Shown: positions 1 to 10,641, counted from the first letter of the stretch. The stretch is DNA of 64,000 bases from Streptomyces durmitorensis (GCF_023498005.1 NZ_CP097289.1:8184001-8248000), one strand, 5' to 3'. Notes: generated from the letters alone by a model not told the origin. Numbers and translations are program-made.

Positions 1-1
1 G

Positions 2-826
2 CGCCCGCCGGGTGGCACGACCGTCATCGCCGATCTGCACGCCGACATGGACAGTTGGCAGCAGTTGGCCCAGCGCCCCCTGGACGTGGGGACGGGTGTG
101 GCCCTGTACGGGCGGATCGCTCCCTCGCCCGGTCGCCGTGCCGTCGCGGTGCCCTCGTACATGAAGGCGCTGGCGACGGTCCTGCGCAGCGGACACCGGC
201 CGCCGCTGCCCGACCTGCATCAACACGTCGTCGCCCAGGCGCTGGAGGAGGGCGCGACCGACATCGTGCTGGCCGCCGACCCCGCTGCCGCCCCGCTCGC
301 GAACGGCCTCGCGGACCTACGGAACCGGGTGCCCGTGCCCGCCCAGCAGCAGGGCCCCGCCCTCGGCGCACCGCCTTCGCAGGCCCCGGTGACCGCCGGT
401 GCGGATCCGCATGCGGCGATCACCAAGGCCGTGGAGGCGGGACGGCACGGCGAGGCCGCGGCCATGGCGGCGGCATGGGAGCAGGAGGCGCTGCGGACGT
501 ACGGGCCGTCCTCACCCGAGGTGGTGCACTGGATGGAGGTCCGCGGGCATCTGGCGATCTTCGCCAAGGACCCGGGCCGCAGCTGCCGGATCTGGCTCGA
601 CGTGGTCTCCGCCAGACTCACGGCGGGACAAGCCCCCGACGGCCCCGACGTCGAGGCCGCCGCGGACCTGGCCCACCATCAGTGGGAGCAGGTCCGCGAC
701 CCGGACACCGTGCGCGAACTCGGCCCGGCGCTGGTCGCGTTGCGGCGCCGCGTGCCGGGCCGCCAGCGGGGCACGGTCAACCTCGTACAGCAGCGACTCG
801 TGCAGTTCCACACGCAGGTCGGCTGA
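2..826 (+). CDS. conserved hypothetical protein, 5' end outside window
   Basis: The reading frame is open to the left window edge, so the true start is missing; the first internal ATG is at 47. The visible 274 residues fall into an N-terminal alpha/beta-looking part, a Pro/Gln-rich linker (near the VPAQQQ stretch) and a C-terminal helical part with TPR-like character (HGEAAAMAAAWEQEALRTYG, then a second helix pair). No signal peptide or membrane segment is visible. I do not recognise the family and assign no function. It converges with the monooxygenase gene that follows. Confidence 0.7.
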   Translation, partial: RPPGGTTVIADLHADMDSWQQLAQRPLDVGTGVALYGRIAPSPGRRAVAVPSYMKALATVLRSGHRPPLPDLHQHVVAQALEEGATDIVLAADPAAAPLANGLADLRNRVPVPAQQQGPALGAPPSQAPVTAGADPHAAITKAVEAGRHGEAAAMAAAWEQEALRTYGPSSPEVVHWMEVRGHLAIFAKDPGRSCRIWLDVVSARLTAGQAPDGPDVEAAADLAHHQWEQVRDPDTVRELGPALVALRRRVPGRQRGTVNLVQQRLVQFHTQVG

Positions 827-854
827 GGCCCGGCCACGCCCATGGCCACCGCGC

Positions 855-2714
<1,860 letters not shown>

Positions 2715-2734
2715 TCAACGAGGAGCGTCCCAGC

Positions 2735-3901
2735 ATGAGCACTCTCGACATCCTGTCCGAGGACGAGCAGTTCGTCGTCAGCACGGTGCGGGACTTCGTC
2801 GACACGGAGGTGAAGCCGGTCGTCCAGGAACTGGAGCACTCCGACACCTACCCCGAAGCCCTGATCGAGCAGATGAAGCGGCTCGGCATCTTCGGCCTCG
2901 CCGTCCCCGAGGAATTCGGCGGCACACCGGTCTCCATGCCCTGCTACGTCCTCGTCACCGAGGAGCTCTCCCGCGGCTGGATGAGCCTGGCCGGTGCGAT
3001 GGGCGGCCACACCGTGGTCGCGAAGCTGCTGCTCCACTTCGGCACGGAGGAACAGAAGCGCCGCTACCTGCCGAAGCTGGCCACCGGTGAGATCCGGGCG
3101 ACCATGGCGCTGACCGAGCCGGGCGGCGGCTCGGACCTCCAGGCGATGCGAACCTCCGCCCGCAGGGCCACGGACGGGTACGTGGTGAACGGGTCGAAGA
3201 CGTGGATCACCAACTCCCGCCGGTCCGGGCTCATCGCCCTGATGTGCAAGACCGACCCGGCCGCGAGCCCCGCCCACAAGGGCATCTCGATCCTCCTGGT
3301 CGAGCACGGCCCCGGCCTGACGGTCTCGCGCGACCTGCCCAAGCTCGGCTACAAGGGCGTGGAGAGCTGCGAGCTGTCGTTCGACGACTACCGGGCGCCG
3401 TCCGACGCCGTCCTGGGCGGGGCCGAGGGCAGGGGCTTCGCGCAGATGATGAAGGGCCTGGAGACCGGACGGCTCCAGGTCGCGGCGCGGGCGCTCGGGG
3501 TCGGCAGGGCCGCGTTCGAGGACTCCCTCGCCTACGCCCAGGAGCGCGAGACCTTCGGCGAGCCGATCTGGAAGCACCAGTCGATCGGCAACCACCTGGC
3601 CGACATGGCCACATCACTGACCGCGGCCCGCCAGCTCACCCTGTACGCGGCCAAGGAGGCCGAGGCGGGCCGCCGCGTGGACATGGAGGCAGGCATGGCC
3701 AAGCTCTTCGCCTCCGAGACCGCCATGACGATCGCCCTCAACGCCATGCGGATCCACGGTGGATACGGCTACTCCACCGAGTTCGACGTGGAGCGCTACT
3801 TCCGCGACGCCCCGCTGATGATCGTCGGCGAAGGCACGAACGAGATCCAGCGGGGCGTCATCGCGAGCCAGTTGGTCAAGCGCGGAGGCCTCGACGCGTG
3901 A
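2735..3901 (+). CDS. Acyl-CoA dehydrogenase
   Basis: A 388-residue protein of standard acyl-CoA dehydrogenase length. It has the family signature MALTEPGGGSD (substrate/FAD-contacting middle domain) and the C-terminal GGYGYSTEFDVERYFRD plus VGEGTNEIQR, where Glu366 is the expected catalytic base. It should oxidise an acyl-CoA to the 2-enoyl-CoA and pass electrons to electron-transfer flavoprotein; etfBA lie 11 kb downstream. The ATG at 2735 is chosen because AGGAG (2721-2725) precedes it; an upstream in-frame extension to 2624 runs antisense through the CitE remnant and is not credible. The substrate cannot be told from sequence. Confidence 0.93.
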   Translation: MSTLDILSEDEQFVVSTVRDFVDTEVKPVVQELEHSDTYPEALIEQMKRLGIFGLAVPEEFGGTPVSMPCYVLVTEELSRGWMSLAGAMGGHTVVAKLLLHFGTEEQKRRYLPKLATGEIRATMALTEPGGGSDLQAMRTSARRATDGYVVNGSKTWITNSRRSGLIALMCKTDPAASPAHKGISILLVEHGPGLTVSRDLPKLGYKGVESCELSFDDYRAPSDAVLGGAEGRGFAQMMKGLETGRLQVAARALGVGRAAFEDSLAYAQERETFGEPIWKHQSIGNHLADMATSLTAARQLTLYAAKEAEAGRRVDMEAGMAKLFASETAMTIALNAMRIHGGYGYSTEFDVERYFRDAPLMIVGEGTNEIQRGVIASQLVKRGGLDA

Positions 3902-3913
3902 ACGGCACCGCGG

Positions 3914-4261
3914 TCACCGGTGGCCCAGCACATTGACCACCTTTCCGTTGGGGTCGCGCACGAAGAACCGGCGCACTCCCCACTCCTCGTCCTGCAAGGG
4001 GTGCACGATCTCCGCGCCACTCGCGCGCACCGCCGCGTAGGCCGCGTCCACGTCGTCCACCTCCACACTCATGTCGGGCACGACGGGCGCGGTCGCGTCG
4101 TGGGTCATGAAGGTGACCTGTGCCGTGGGGTTGGAGGGAGAGCCGAGCGTCATGACCCACCCGAGGTTCATGACCTCCTCGAACCCCAGGAGGCCGTAGA
4201 ACTCCCGGCTCTCCTCCATGGCCTCTGATCTGACGTCGGGCATGGCCCGGCGGATGGACAT
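3914..4261 (-). CDS. VOC (glyoxalase/bleomycin resistance-fold) family protein
   Basis: A 115-residue single-domain vicinal-oxygen-chelate protein: an N-terminal EESREFYGLLGFEEVMNLGW strand-helix unit and a C-terminal FFVRDPNGKVVNVLGHR unit, the usual paired beta-alpha-beta-beta-beta modules. The ATG at 4261 has GAGAGGAG directly upstream. It converges with the acyl-CoA dehydrogenase. Members act as glyoxalases, dioxygenases or drug-binding proteins; which one applies is not visible. The first metal-ligand His of classical glyoxalase I is not obvious, so a binding or isomerase role is open. Confidence 0.85.
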   Translation of the reverse strand: MSIRRAMPDVRSEAMEESREFYGLLGFEEVMNLGWVMTLGSPSNPTAQVTFMTHDATAPVVPDMSVEVDDVDAAYAAVRASGAEIVHPLQDEEWGVRRFFVRDPNGKVVNVLGHR

Positions 4262-4406
4262 GCGTGACTCCTCTCGGCAGGTGCAGTGCCGGCACCCTAC
4301 GTGTGTGCGGGGAGTCGCCGGAGGAACTTCGAAGGCCGGGGAGGCGTTGGCAGGAGGACGCGTGGAACGTGCGCGTACGAGCGAACTGGTAGCAGAGGTG
4401 GCACGG

Positions 4407-4955
4407 ATGGCGATGTGGGACCGGATCAAGGACCAGGCCAAGGGGATGCAGCAGTCCCAGGGGGCGCGCGGCTCCGGTGGTCAGGGACGGTCGGGGTCAG
4501 GGTCCGGAGGGGGGTCGAAGGCCCAGCTCGTGGGCGTGCTCAAGTCCCAGCTCGCCACCCTCAAGACGGAGCTCAAGAGCGGCGCGTACCGCGACGCCAG
4601 CATGGCCATGTGCGCCCTGGTCGCGGCCGCCGACGGATCGGTCGACCCGGCCGAGCGGCAGCACGTGGAGTCGCTGATCCTGCAGAACGACGTCCTGAAG
4701 AACTTCCCGCCCGAGCAGCTGCAGCAGCGGTTCAACAAGCACGTCGACCAGCTGACGTTCAACTTCCAGCAGGGTAAGACCGAGGCCATGCAGGAGATCG
4801 CCAAGGCGGCGAAGAAGCCGATGGAGGCCAAGGCGGTCGTGCAGACCGGGTTCGTCGTCGCCGGCGCCGACGGGTACATCGCCCCGGCCGAGGAGCAGGT
4901 CCTGCGGGAGGCCTGCGCGGCGCTCGGCGTCTCGCCGCAGGAGTTCGGCCTCTGA
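4407..4955 (+). CDS. TerB-family tellurite resistance-like protein
   Basis: A 182-residue acidic helical protein. After a Gly/Ser/Gln-rich low-complexity leader (about residues 20-40), the TerB-type fold appears as two matched halves, ALVAAADGSVDPAERQHVE and GFVVAGADGYIAPAEEQVL, each with the acidic loop thought to bind metal in the family. The start at 4407 follows AGAGGTGG; the ATG at 4413 (MWDRIKDQAK) is an alternative. It stands alone rather than in a full ter operon, so a general stress or metal-sensing role is more likely than tellurite resistance as such. Confidence 0.85.
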   Translation: MAMWDRIKDQAKGMQQSQGARGSGGQGRSGSGSGGGSKAQLVGVLKSQLATLKTELKSGAYRDASMAMCALVAAADGSVDPAERQHVESLILQNDVLKNFPPEQLQQRFNKHVDQLTFNFQQGKTEAMQEIAKAAKKPMEAKAVVQTGFVVAGADGYIAPAEEQVLREACAALGVSPQEFGL

Positions 4956-4975
4956 TCACGGAGTGCACTGCGTGC

Positions 4976-5011
4976 AGCTGGGGCCCGCACCGGAAGGTGC
5001 GGGCCCCAGCT
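4976..5011 (+). terminator. Strong intrinsic terminator after the TerB-like gene
   Basis: A perfect 16-bp stem (AGCTGGGGCCCGCACC and its complement) closed by a GGAA tetraloop, starting 20 bases after the stop codon and followed by GTTTG. T-tract-poor terminators like this are typical of Streptomyces. Confidence 0.85.
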
Positions 5012-5038
5012 GTTTGCGCGCGGCCCTTGCGACTTCAG

Positions 5039-5059
5039 CATATGACGACTAGTCATATG
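5039..5059. promoter_or_regulatory. Inverted repeat, candidate operator of the LLM oxidoreductase-esterase operon
   Basis: Perfect 8-bp arms CATATGAC/GTCATATG separated by GACTA, about 58 bp upstream of the GTG start at 5117. AT-rich symmetry in this GC-rich setting suggests a repressor site. No regulator gene is adjacent, so the cognate protein is unknown. Confidence 0.5.
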
Positions 5060-5116
5060 GCTGATCGAAACAAGTGCGGCGGTCAGGCCGCAGCGGGTCA
5101 ACTCCCTGGAGGGCAC

Positions 5117-6247
5117 GTGAAGTTCTCCGTCATATTCGAAGCGCAGCTCGCCGACCCCACCGTCGAGCGCGAGCATCAACTCATCCATGACAGCGTCGAA
5201 CAGGCCGTCCTCGCCGAGCGGATGGGCTTCGACCGCATCTGGGCGGTCGAGCACCACTCCCTCAAGTGGTACGCCCACATGAGCGCCCCGGAGATCTTCC
5301 TGACCTGGGTCGCCGCCCGCACCAGCACCATCCGCATCGGGCACGGCGTGGTCTGCATGCCGTTCCACTTCAACCACCCGGCGCGGGTCGCCGAGCGGGC
5401 CGCCATGCTCGATCTGCTCTCCGGCGGACGGCTCGACCTCGGTGCGGGGCGTGGCGGAACGCTCCAGGAGACCTCGCTCTGCGGCGTCGACAAGGAACGT
5501 ACGACGCAAGAGGTCGAGGAAGCGCTGCAGATCATCGGGAAGGCCTGGGAGAGCGAGGAGCTGGAGCATCATGGCGCGCTGCTCGACATCGATCCGCACC
5601 CCATCCTGCCCCGGCCGAAGCAGACCCCGCACCCGCCGCTCTTCCTCGCGTGCAGCAGGACCGAGACCCTGACGCAGGCCGCCGAACTCGGCATCGGGGC
5701 CCTGGTCATGGGCTTCGCGGGGCCCGAGTCGATCGCCGGGATGCGCGCGGCGTACGACTCCGCGATCGCGGGCCGCGGCGACGAGCGTTTCGTGTCCAGC
5801 GTCGTCAACGACCACTTCTCCGTGCTCTGCCCGACCATCGTGCTCGACGACGGGGACGCGGCCCGGCGCGTGGGCATCCGCGGACAGCGGTTCTTCGCAC
5901 AGTCCATCGGGCACTGGTACGGCGGGGCGGGCATCCCCGATGAGGCCGTGGTCGAGGGAGCCGACGAGGCGGCCGCGATGCGCGAGGCCGCCGAGCAGGT
6001 CGTCGCGCGGCTGAACGAGCACGACATCCCGGTGCGGCCCACCTCCACGGCCACCTTCAACGCCGATCACGCCTATGGCACCGCCGACGACGCCATCGCG
6101 TACGTGGAGCGGCTTCGCGACGCGGGCGCCGACGAGATCATGTGCCTCATCCAGATGGGCACCGTCCCGCAGGAGGCCTGCATGGAGACCCTGCGGCAGT
6201 GGGGCGAGAAGGTCATCCCGTACTTCCGGGCCCAGGAGGCGGGGTGA
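5117..6247 (+). CDS. LLM-class (luciferase-like) flavin-dependent oxidoreductase
   Basis: A 376-residue TIM-barrel flavoprotein of the bacterial luciferase superfamily: N-terminal MKFSVIFEAQ strand, the conserved RMGFDRIWAVEHH segment, RIGHGVVCMPFHFNHPARVAERAA region, and LSGGRLDLGAGRG, the usual flavin-site loop. It probably uses FMNH2 or F420 to oxidise a small substrate. The GTG at 5117 is preferred because GGAGGG lies 4 bases upstream; the longer frame to 4997 would run into the terminator and operator. Its stop overlaps the next start (GTGA), so it is co-translated with an esterase, which suggests stepwise breakdown of an ester or lactone substrate. Confidence 0.9.
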   Translation: MKFSVIFEAQLADPTVEREHQLIHDSVEQAVLAERMGFDRIWAVEHHSLKWYAHMSAPEIFLTWVAARTSTIRIGHGVVCMPFHFNHPARVAERAAMLDLLSGGRLDLGAGRGGTLQETSLCGVDKERTTQEVEEALQIIGKAWESEELEHHGALLDIDPHPILPRPKQTPHPPLFLACSRTETLTQAAELGIGALVMGFAGPESIAGMRAAYDSAIAGRGDERFVSSVVNDHFSVLCPTIVLDDGDAARRVGIRGQRFFAQSIGHWYGGAGIPDEAVVEGADEAAAMREAAEQVVARLNEHDIPVRPTSTATFNADHAYGTADDAIAYVERLRDAGADEIMCLIQMGTVPQEACMETLRQWGEKVIPYFRAQEAG

Positions 6248-7254
6248 CGACGGCCCCGACCGCGGGCGGCGATCGCCTCGCCCCGGGCGCGCGCCCCCTC
6301 GTCGACGCGCTGAGCGCCGCGTTCCCCGACCTCGGCGGTGCCGTCACCGACGCGGCCGAGGCCCGGCGCATCCTGGCCGCGACGCCTCCTTCGGGCAAGG
6401 CCGCACCGCACGTGGGGACGGTCGAGGACCGGAGCATTCCCGGTCCCGCCGGGGCTCCCGACCTGCCCGTGCGCGTCTACCGCCCCGAGGGGGCGAGCCG
6501 GCCGCGCCCCACCGTCGTCTTCTTCCACGGCGGCGGCTACACCCTCTGCGACCTCGACACCCACGACGCCACGGCCCGCACCCTGTGCGCCGAGTCCGGC
6601 GCCGTCGTCGTCTCCGTCGCCTACCGCCTCGCCCCCGAGCACCGCTTCCCCGCGGCCACCGAGGACGCGTACGCGGCCCTGTGCTGGGCCGCGGCCAAGA
6701 CGCGGGCGGGTGCGCTCGGCGGGGATCCGGGCGCCGTAGTGACGGCGGGGGACAGCAGCGGGGGCGGCCTCGCCACCGTCGCGGCCCTCATGGCGCGGGA
6801 TCGGGGCGGGCCCGCCGTGGCGCTCCAGGTGCTGATCTACCCGGTGCTCGACGCGGGACAGGGCAGCGGCTCGTATACGTCGAACGCGACCGGCTACTTC
6901 CTCACGGCCGCGCACATGCGGTGGTTCTGGGAGCAGTACCTCGGGCCGGACGGCGACGGCACGCACCCCTACGCCTCGCCCCTGGGCGCGGACCTCGCCG
7001 CGCTGCCGCCCGCGCACATCGTCACCGCGGGCTGCGACCCGCTCTGCGACGAGGGCGGGGCCTACGCGGTCAGGCTGCGTCTGGCGGGGGTGCCGGTGAC
7101 GCAGGGGCACTACCCCGGGATGTTCCACGGCTTCCTGGGCTTCACGCGGCTCCTGGAGGATGCGCGGGCCGCGGTGGCAGATGTGGCAGAAGCGGTTGCC
7201 TCAGCGGTGTACGACAGGAAAAACAGCGGTGATGTTGGGGGTACCACAGGATAA
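6244..7254 (+). CDS. Alpha/beta hydrolase, hormone-sensitive lipase (HSL) family esterase
   Basis: A 336-residue HSL-family esterase with oxyanion motif HGGGY, nucleophile elbow GDSSGG (Ser171), a catalytic Asp in CDPLCDEG and His in PGMFHGF. The GTG start overlaps the stop of the LLM oxidoreductase by GTGA. It should hydrolyse carboxylic esters of small to medium acyl groups in the cytoplasm. Pairing with a flavin oxygenase hints at a Baeyer-Villiger-type oxygenation followed by ester cleavage; that is inference from order only. Confidence 0.9.
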   Translation: MTTAPTAGGDRLAPGARPLVDALSAAFPDLGGAVTDAAEARRILAATPPSGKAAPHVGTVEDRSIPGPAGAPDLPVRVYRPEGASRPRPTVVFFHGGGYTLCDLDTHDATARTLCAESGAVVVSVAYRLAPEHRFPAATEDAYAALCWAAAKTRAGALGGDPGAVVTAGDSSGGGLATVAALMARDRGGPAVALQVLIYPVLDAGQGSGSYTSNATGYFLTAAHMRWFWEQYLGPDGDGTHPYASPLGADLAALPPAHIVTAGCDPLCDEGGAYAVRLRLAGVPVTQGHYPGMFHGFLGFTRLLEDARAAVADVAEAVASAVYDRKNSGDVGGTTG

Positions 7255-7278
7255 TTTCCCGAGCCTCCTCTTGTGGTG

Positions 7279-7319
7279 GAGAGCCTCGCACGCATACGGT
7301 GTTCTAACGCGAGGTTCTC
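7279..7319 (+). promoter_or_regulatory. Stem-loop in the leader of the DUF6421 operon
   Basis: Arms GAGAGCCTCGC and GCGAGGTTCTC (11 bp, one mismatch) enclose a 19-base loop, ending just before the ribosome site GTGGAGG of the GTG start at 7336. It may terminate upstream transcription or shape the leader of the next operon. Confidence 0.35.
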
Positions 7320-7335
7320 CCGTGGAGGTTGACAA

Positions 7336-8751
7336 GTGACGGAAATTCTTGTGCAGAGGGTTACGGAGGGGTCGGTTCCTCCCGTGAGCGGGGGTGCCCC
7401 CGTGCAAAGGGTCGTGGAGCACCCGGCTTGGCCGATGCTCAAGGACGCCGTGGAAGAGATCCGCCCGTGGCAGTCCGCGGACGGGTCGATCGACTTCGAC
7501 GCGGAGGGTGCCCCGGCCAGGTCCGTGGCCGAACTCGCCGTCGACCGCGTGATATCCGCGATCGCCCAGCTCGCCCCGCTCCTGCCGCACGACGCCGCGT
7601 ACCACCAGGCGCTCGGCGCCGACCTGCGCCGCTGGGCGGACGACGGCTTCCAGGTGCCGGACTTCCTCGACTCGCTGCTCGCCTTCCAGCCCGCGGCACA
7701 CCGCGAGGACGGCCTCCAGCACCTCGTGGTCTTCCCCATGTACACGCAGAACGGCAACCCGGACCGCAATCTCGAAGCGCTCGTCCTGCGCATGGTCTGG
7801 CCGGACTGGCTGGCCGAGCTCGAGCGCACGCGCTACGACAACGCGCTGTTCTGCGGCATCACCTTCGAGGACTTCACCGCCGGGTACGACACGAACTCGG
7901 CCGTGCTCTTCCCGGAGACCATCGCCGTGCGCGAGGCCCCCGAGCGCTTCAGCTGGGGCGGCATCTTCTGCGACCGCGAGGCGGCCCGCTTCCGCCGCGT
8001 CACCGAGGCCTCCGTCGACATCCTCGGGCTCGAACTGCCCGACGACATCCGCGAGATGATCGGCGACCAGGACCGCTGCCAGCAGGCGTTCGTCCTGTGG
8101 GACATGGTCCACGACCGCACCCACAGCCACGGCGACCTGCCCTTCGACCCCTTCATGATCAAGCAGCGCCAGCCGTTCTGGATGTACGGCCTGGAGGAGC
8201 TGCGCTGCGACCTCACCGCCTTCAAGGAGGCCGTGAAGCTGGAGGCCGAGGGCGTCCCGCAGGCGCGTGACGTGCAGTACGCGGTCCTCTTCGACCGGAT
8301 GTTCCGCTTCCCGGTCACCGGTGACCGTGTCAAGAACTACGACGGCCTCGGCGGCCAGCTCCTCTTCGCGTACCTCCACAAGCACGACGTCGTCCGCTGG
8401 ACCGACAACAAGCTCAAGATCGACTGGGAGCGCGCACCGCAGGTCACCAACCAGCTGTGCTCCGAGATCGAGGAGCTCTACCGCGCGGGCATCGACCGCC
8501 CCAAGCTGGTCCACTGGTTCGCCGCGTACGACCTGGTCTCCCAGTACCTCGCCCCGCACCCGGGATCGCGCTGGGCCAAGGGCCCGGACGCCCTCGACAC
8601 ACAGCTTCCGCCCCGGAAACTCGTCGACGAGGTGCTTCCTGACGAGTTTCCGCTCAGCATGTTCTATGAGGCGCTCTCCAAGAAGCTCAAGCACGTGATC
8701 GCCTCCACCAAGGGGATCACCGCGGCAGGCGCCGAGCAGGTCGCCGCATGA
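7336..8751 (+). CDS. DUF6421 family protein
   Basis: A 471-residue soluble protein matching my memory of the actinobacterial DUF6421 family, function unknown. Notable features are a conserved-looking DMVHDRTHSHGDLPFDPF segment (three His and four Asp in 18 residues), which could bind a metal, and many aromatic residues in the second half. GTG start with GTGGAGG upstream. It is the first gene of a tight operon with an SDR and a threonine aldolase-like enzyme, so a metabolic role with those two is likely. No signal peptide or membrane helix is seen. Confidence 0.8.
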   Translation: MTEILVQRVTEGSVPPVSGGAPVQRVVEHPAWPMLKDAVEEIRPWQSADGSIDFDAEGAPARSVAELAVDRVISAIAQLAPLLPHDAAYHQALGADLRRWADDGFQVPDFLDSLLAFQPAAHREDGLQHLVVFPMYTQNGNPDRNLEALVLRMVWPDWLAELERTRYDNALFCGITFEDFTAGYDTNSAVLFPETIAVREAPERFSWGGIFCDREAARFRRVTEASVDILGLELPDDIREMIGDQDRCQQAFVLWDMVHDRTHSHGDLPFDPFMIKQRQPFWMYGLEELRCDLTAFKEAVKLEAEGVPQARDVQYAVLFDRMFRFPVTGDRVKNYDGLGGQLLFAYLHKHDVVRWTDNKLKIDWERAPQVTNQLCSEIEELYRAGIDRPKLVHWFAAYDLVSQYLAPHPGSRWAKGPDALDTQLPPRKLVDEVLPDEFPLSMFYEALSKKLKHVIASTKGITAAGAEQVAA

Positions 8752-8777
8752 GCGACCGCACCAAGGAGGCGAGGACG

Positions 8778-9518
8778 ATGTCCGCACTCGATGGAGCCGT
8801 GGTCGCGGTCGCGGGGGCAGGCGGTCCGGCAGGCCGTGCCACGCTGCTCAGGCTCGCCGAGGCCGGAGCCACGGTCGTGGCGTCCGACGCCGACGCGGCA
8901 CGCCTCGCGGAGGCCGTGGACGCCGCACGGTACGCGCACGGCGGGGCCACCGTCATAGGCGACACGGTCGATCTCCTGGACCTGGGCGCGACCCGGGAGT
9001 GGGCGACCCGCACGGAGAAGGAGTTCGGGCGGATCGACGGCCTGGTCCACCTCGTCGGCGGCTGGCGCGGCAGCGCCACCTTCGCCGAGACCGACCTCGC
9101 CGACTGGGACCTGCTCGAAAAGCTCCTGATCCGCACCGTGCAGCACACCTCGCTCGCCTTCCAGGACGGCCTGCAGCGCAGCGACCGCGGCCGCTATCTC
9201 CTGATCAGCGCGGCCGGCGCCTCCAAGCCCACGGCGGGCAACGCGGCGTACTCCGCCTCGAAGGCCGCCGCCGAGGCCTGGACGCTCGCCCTCGGCGACG
9301 CCTTCCGCAAGGCGGGGGCCGAGCAGGGCCTGACATCGGCGGCTGCCATCCTGGTGGTCAAGGCGCTGGTGCACGACGCGATGCGCGCGGAGCGGCCCAA
9401 CGCGAAGTTCGCGGGCTTCACGGACGTCAAGGAGCTGGCCGAGGCCATCGCCGGAGTCTGGGAGCGGCCCGCCGGAGAAGTGAACGGAAACCGCCTGTGG
9501 CTGACCGAGAAGCCGTGA
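8778..9518 (+). CDS. SDR family NAD(P)-dependent oxidoreductase
   Basis: A 246-residue short-chain dehydrogenase. The N-terminal dinucleotide motif is AGAGGPAGRA, a variant of TGxxxGxG; the catalytic set is Ser in LLISAAGASK, Tyr158 and Lys162 (YSASK). An upstream ATG at 8748 overlaps the DUF6421 stop, but a textbook AAGGAGG at 8763-8769 sits 8 bases before the ATG at 8778, so 8778 is chosen. It probably interconverts a hydroxyl and keto group on a substrate shared with its operon partners. Confidence 0.88.
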   Translation: MSALDGAVVAVAGAGGPAGRATLLRLAEAGATVVASDADAARLAEAVDAARYAHGGATVIGDTVDLLDLGATREWATRTEKEFGRIDGLVHLVGGWRGSATFAETDLADWDLLEKLLIRTVQHTSLAFQDGLQRSDRGRYLLISAAGASKPTAGNAAYSASKAAAEAWTLALGDAFRKAGAEQGLTSAAAILVVKALVHDAMRAERPNAKFAGFTDVKELAEAIAGVWERPAGEVNGNRLWLTEKP

Positions 9519-10618
9519 CCGCTCGCGACACCCGTGACAGAGAAGCCGTGAACCCTCCGAAGACCGACGCACGCCGTCACCACGACCCGGACGTACGGGG
9601 GTTCGCCAGCGACAACTACGCGGGCGCCCACCCGGAGGTGCTCGCCGCCATCGCGCTGGCCAACGGCGGTCACCAGATCGCGTACGGCGAGGACGACTAC
9701 ACCGCCAACCTCCAGCAGGTCATCCGCGGTCACTTCGGCCCCACGGCCGAGGCGTTCCCGGTCTTCAACGGCACAGGGGCCAACGTCGTCGCGCTCCAGG
9801 CGATTACCGACCGCTGGGGCGCGGTGATCTGCGCCGAGTCCGCGCACATCAACGTGGACGAGGGCGGCGCCCCCGAGCGCATGGGCGGCCTGAAGCTGCT
9901 CACGGTGCCCACGCCCGACGGCAAGCTCACGCCCGAGCTGATCGACAAGCAGGCCTTCGGCTGGGACGACGAGCACCGGGCGATGCCGCAGGTCGTGTCG
10001 ATCGCGCAGAACACCGAACTGGGCACGCTCTACACGCCCGACGAGATCCGCGCCATCTGCGACCACGCCCACGGGCTCGGCATGAAGGTGCACCTGGACG
10101 GCTCGCGCATATCGAACGCCGCCGCGTCCCTCGACGTCCCCATGCGGACGTTCACGAACGCGGTCGGCGTGGACATCCTGTCCCTGGGCGGCACGAAGAA
10201 CGGCGCGCTCTTCGGGGAGGCCGTGGTCGTCCTCAACCAGGACGCCGTCAGCCACATGAAGCATCTGCGCAAGCTGTCCATGCAGCTCGCCTCCAAGATG
10301 CGCTTCGTGTCGGTGCAGTTGGAGGCGTTGCTCGCCAAGGACCTCTGGCTGCGCAACGCCCGGCACGCGAACGAGATGGCGCAACGCCTCGCGGAGGGGG
10401 TGCGCGCCGTCCACGGCGTGGAGATCCTCTACCCGGTGCAGGCCAACGCGGTCTTCGCGCGGCTGCCGCACGACGTGAGCGAGCGGCTGCAGAAGCAGTA
10501 CCGCTTCTACTTCTGGGACGAGGCGGCGGGCGACGTCCGCTGGATGTGCGCGTTCGACACGCGCGAGGAGGACGTGGACGGGTTCGTGGCGGCGCTCAAG
10601 GAAGAGATGGCGCGCTGA
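9515..10618 (+). CDS. Threonine aldolase-like PLP-dependent beta-eliminating lyase
   Basis: A fold-type I PLP enzyme of the low-specificity threonine aldolase family (family signature FASDNYAGAHPEV, PLP lysine in LSLGGTKNGALFGE, Lys228 from this start). Family members cleave L-threonine or other beta-hydroxy amino acids to glycine plus an aldehyde. The GTG at 9515 overlaps the SDR stop (GTGA); a second GTG at 9548, in a near-copy of the same 12 bases, gives a start just before the conserved region. Either is plausible. Coupling to an SDR suggests the pair acts on a beta-hydroxy or beta-keto amino acid intermediate. Confidence 0.9.
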   Translation: MTARDTRDREAVNPPKTDARRHHDPDVRGFASDNYAGAHPEVLAAIALANGGHQIAYGEDDYTANLQQVIRGHFGPTAEAFPVFNGTGANVVALQAITDRWGAVICAESAHINVDEGGAPERMGGLKLLTVPTPDGKLTPELIDKQAFGWDDEHRAMPQVVSIAQNTELGTLYTPDEIRAICDHAHGLGMKVHLDGSRISNAAASLDVPMRTFTNAVGVDILSLGGTKNGALFGEAVVVLNQDAVSHMKHLRKLSMQLASKMRFVSVQLEALLAKDLWLRNARHANEMAQRLAEGVRAVHGVEILYPVQANAVFARLPHDVSERLQKQYRFYFWDEAAGDVRWMCAFDTREEDVDGFVAALKEEMAR

Positions 10619-10641
10619 TCGGGGCCACCACCCCTCCGTGT

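Noticed and set aside
4997..5116. Longer start of the LLM oxidoreductase
   Set aside because: It would begin inside the upstream terminator and run across the palindrome; GTG at 5117 has an ideal ribosome site.
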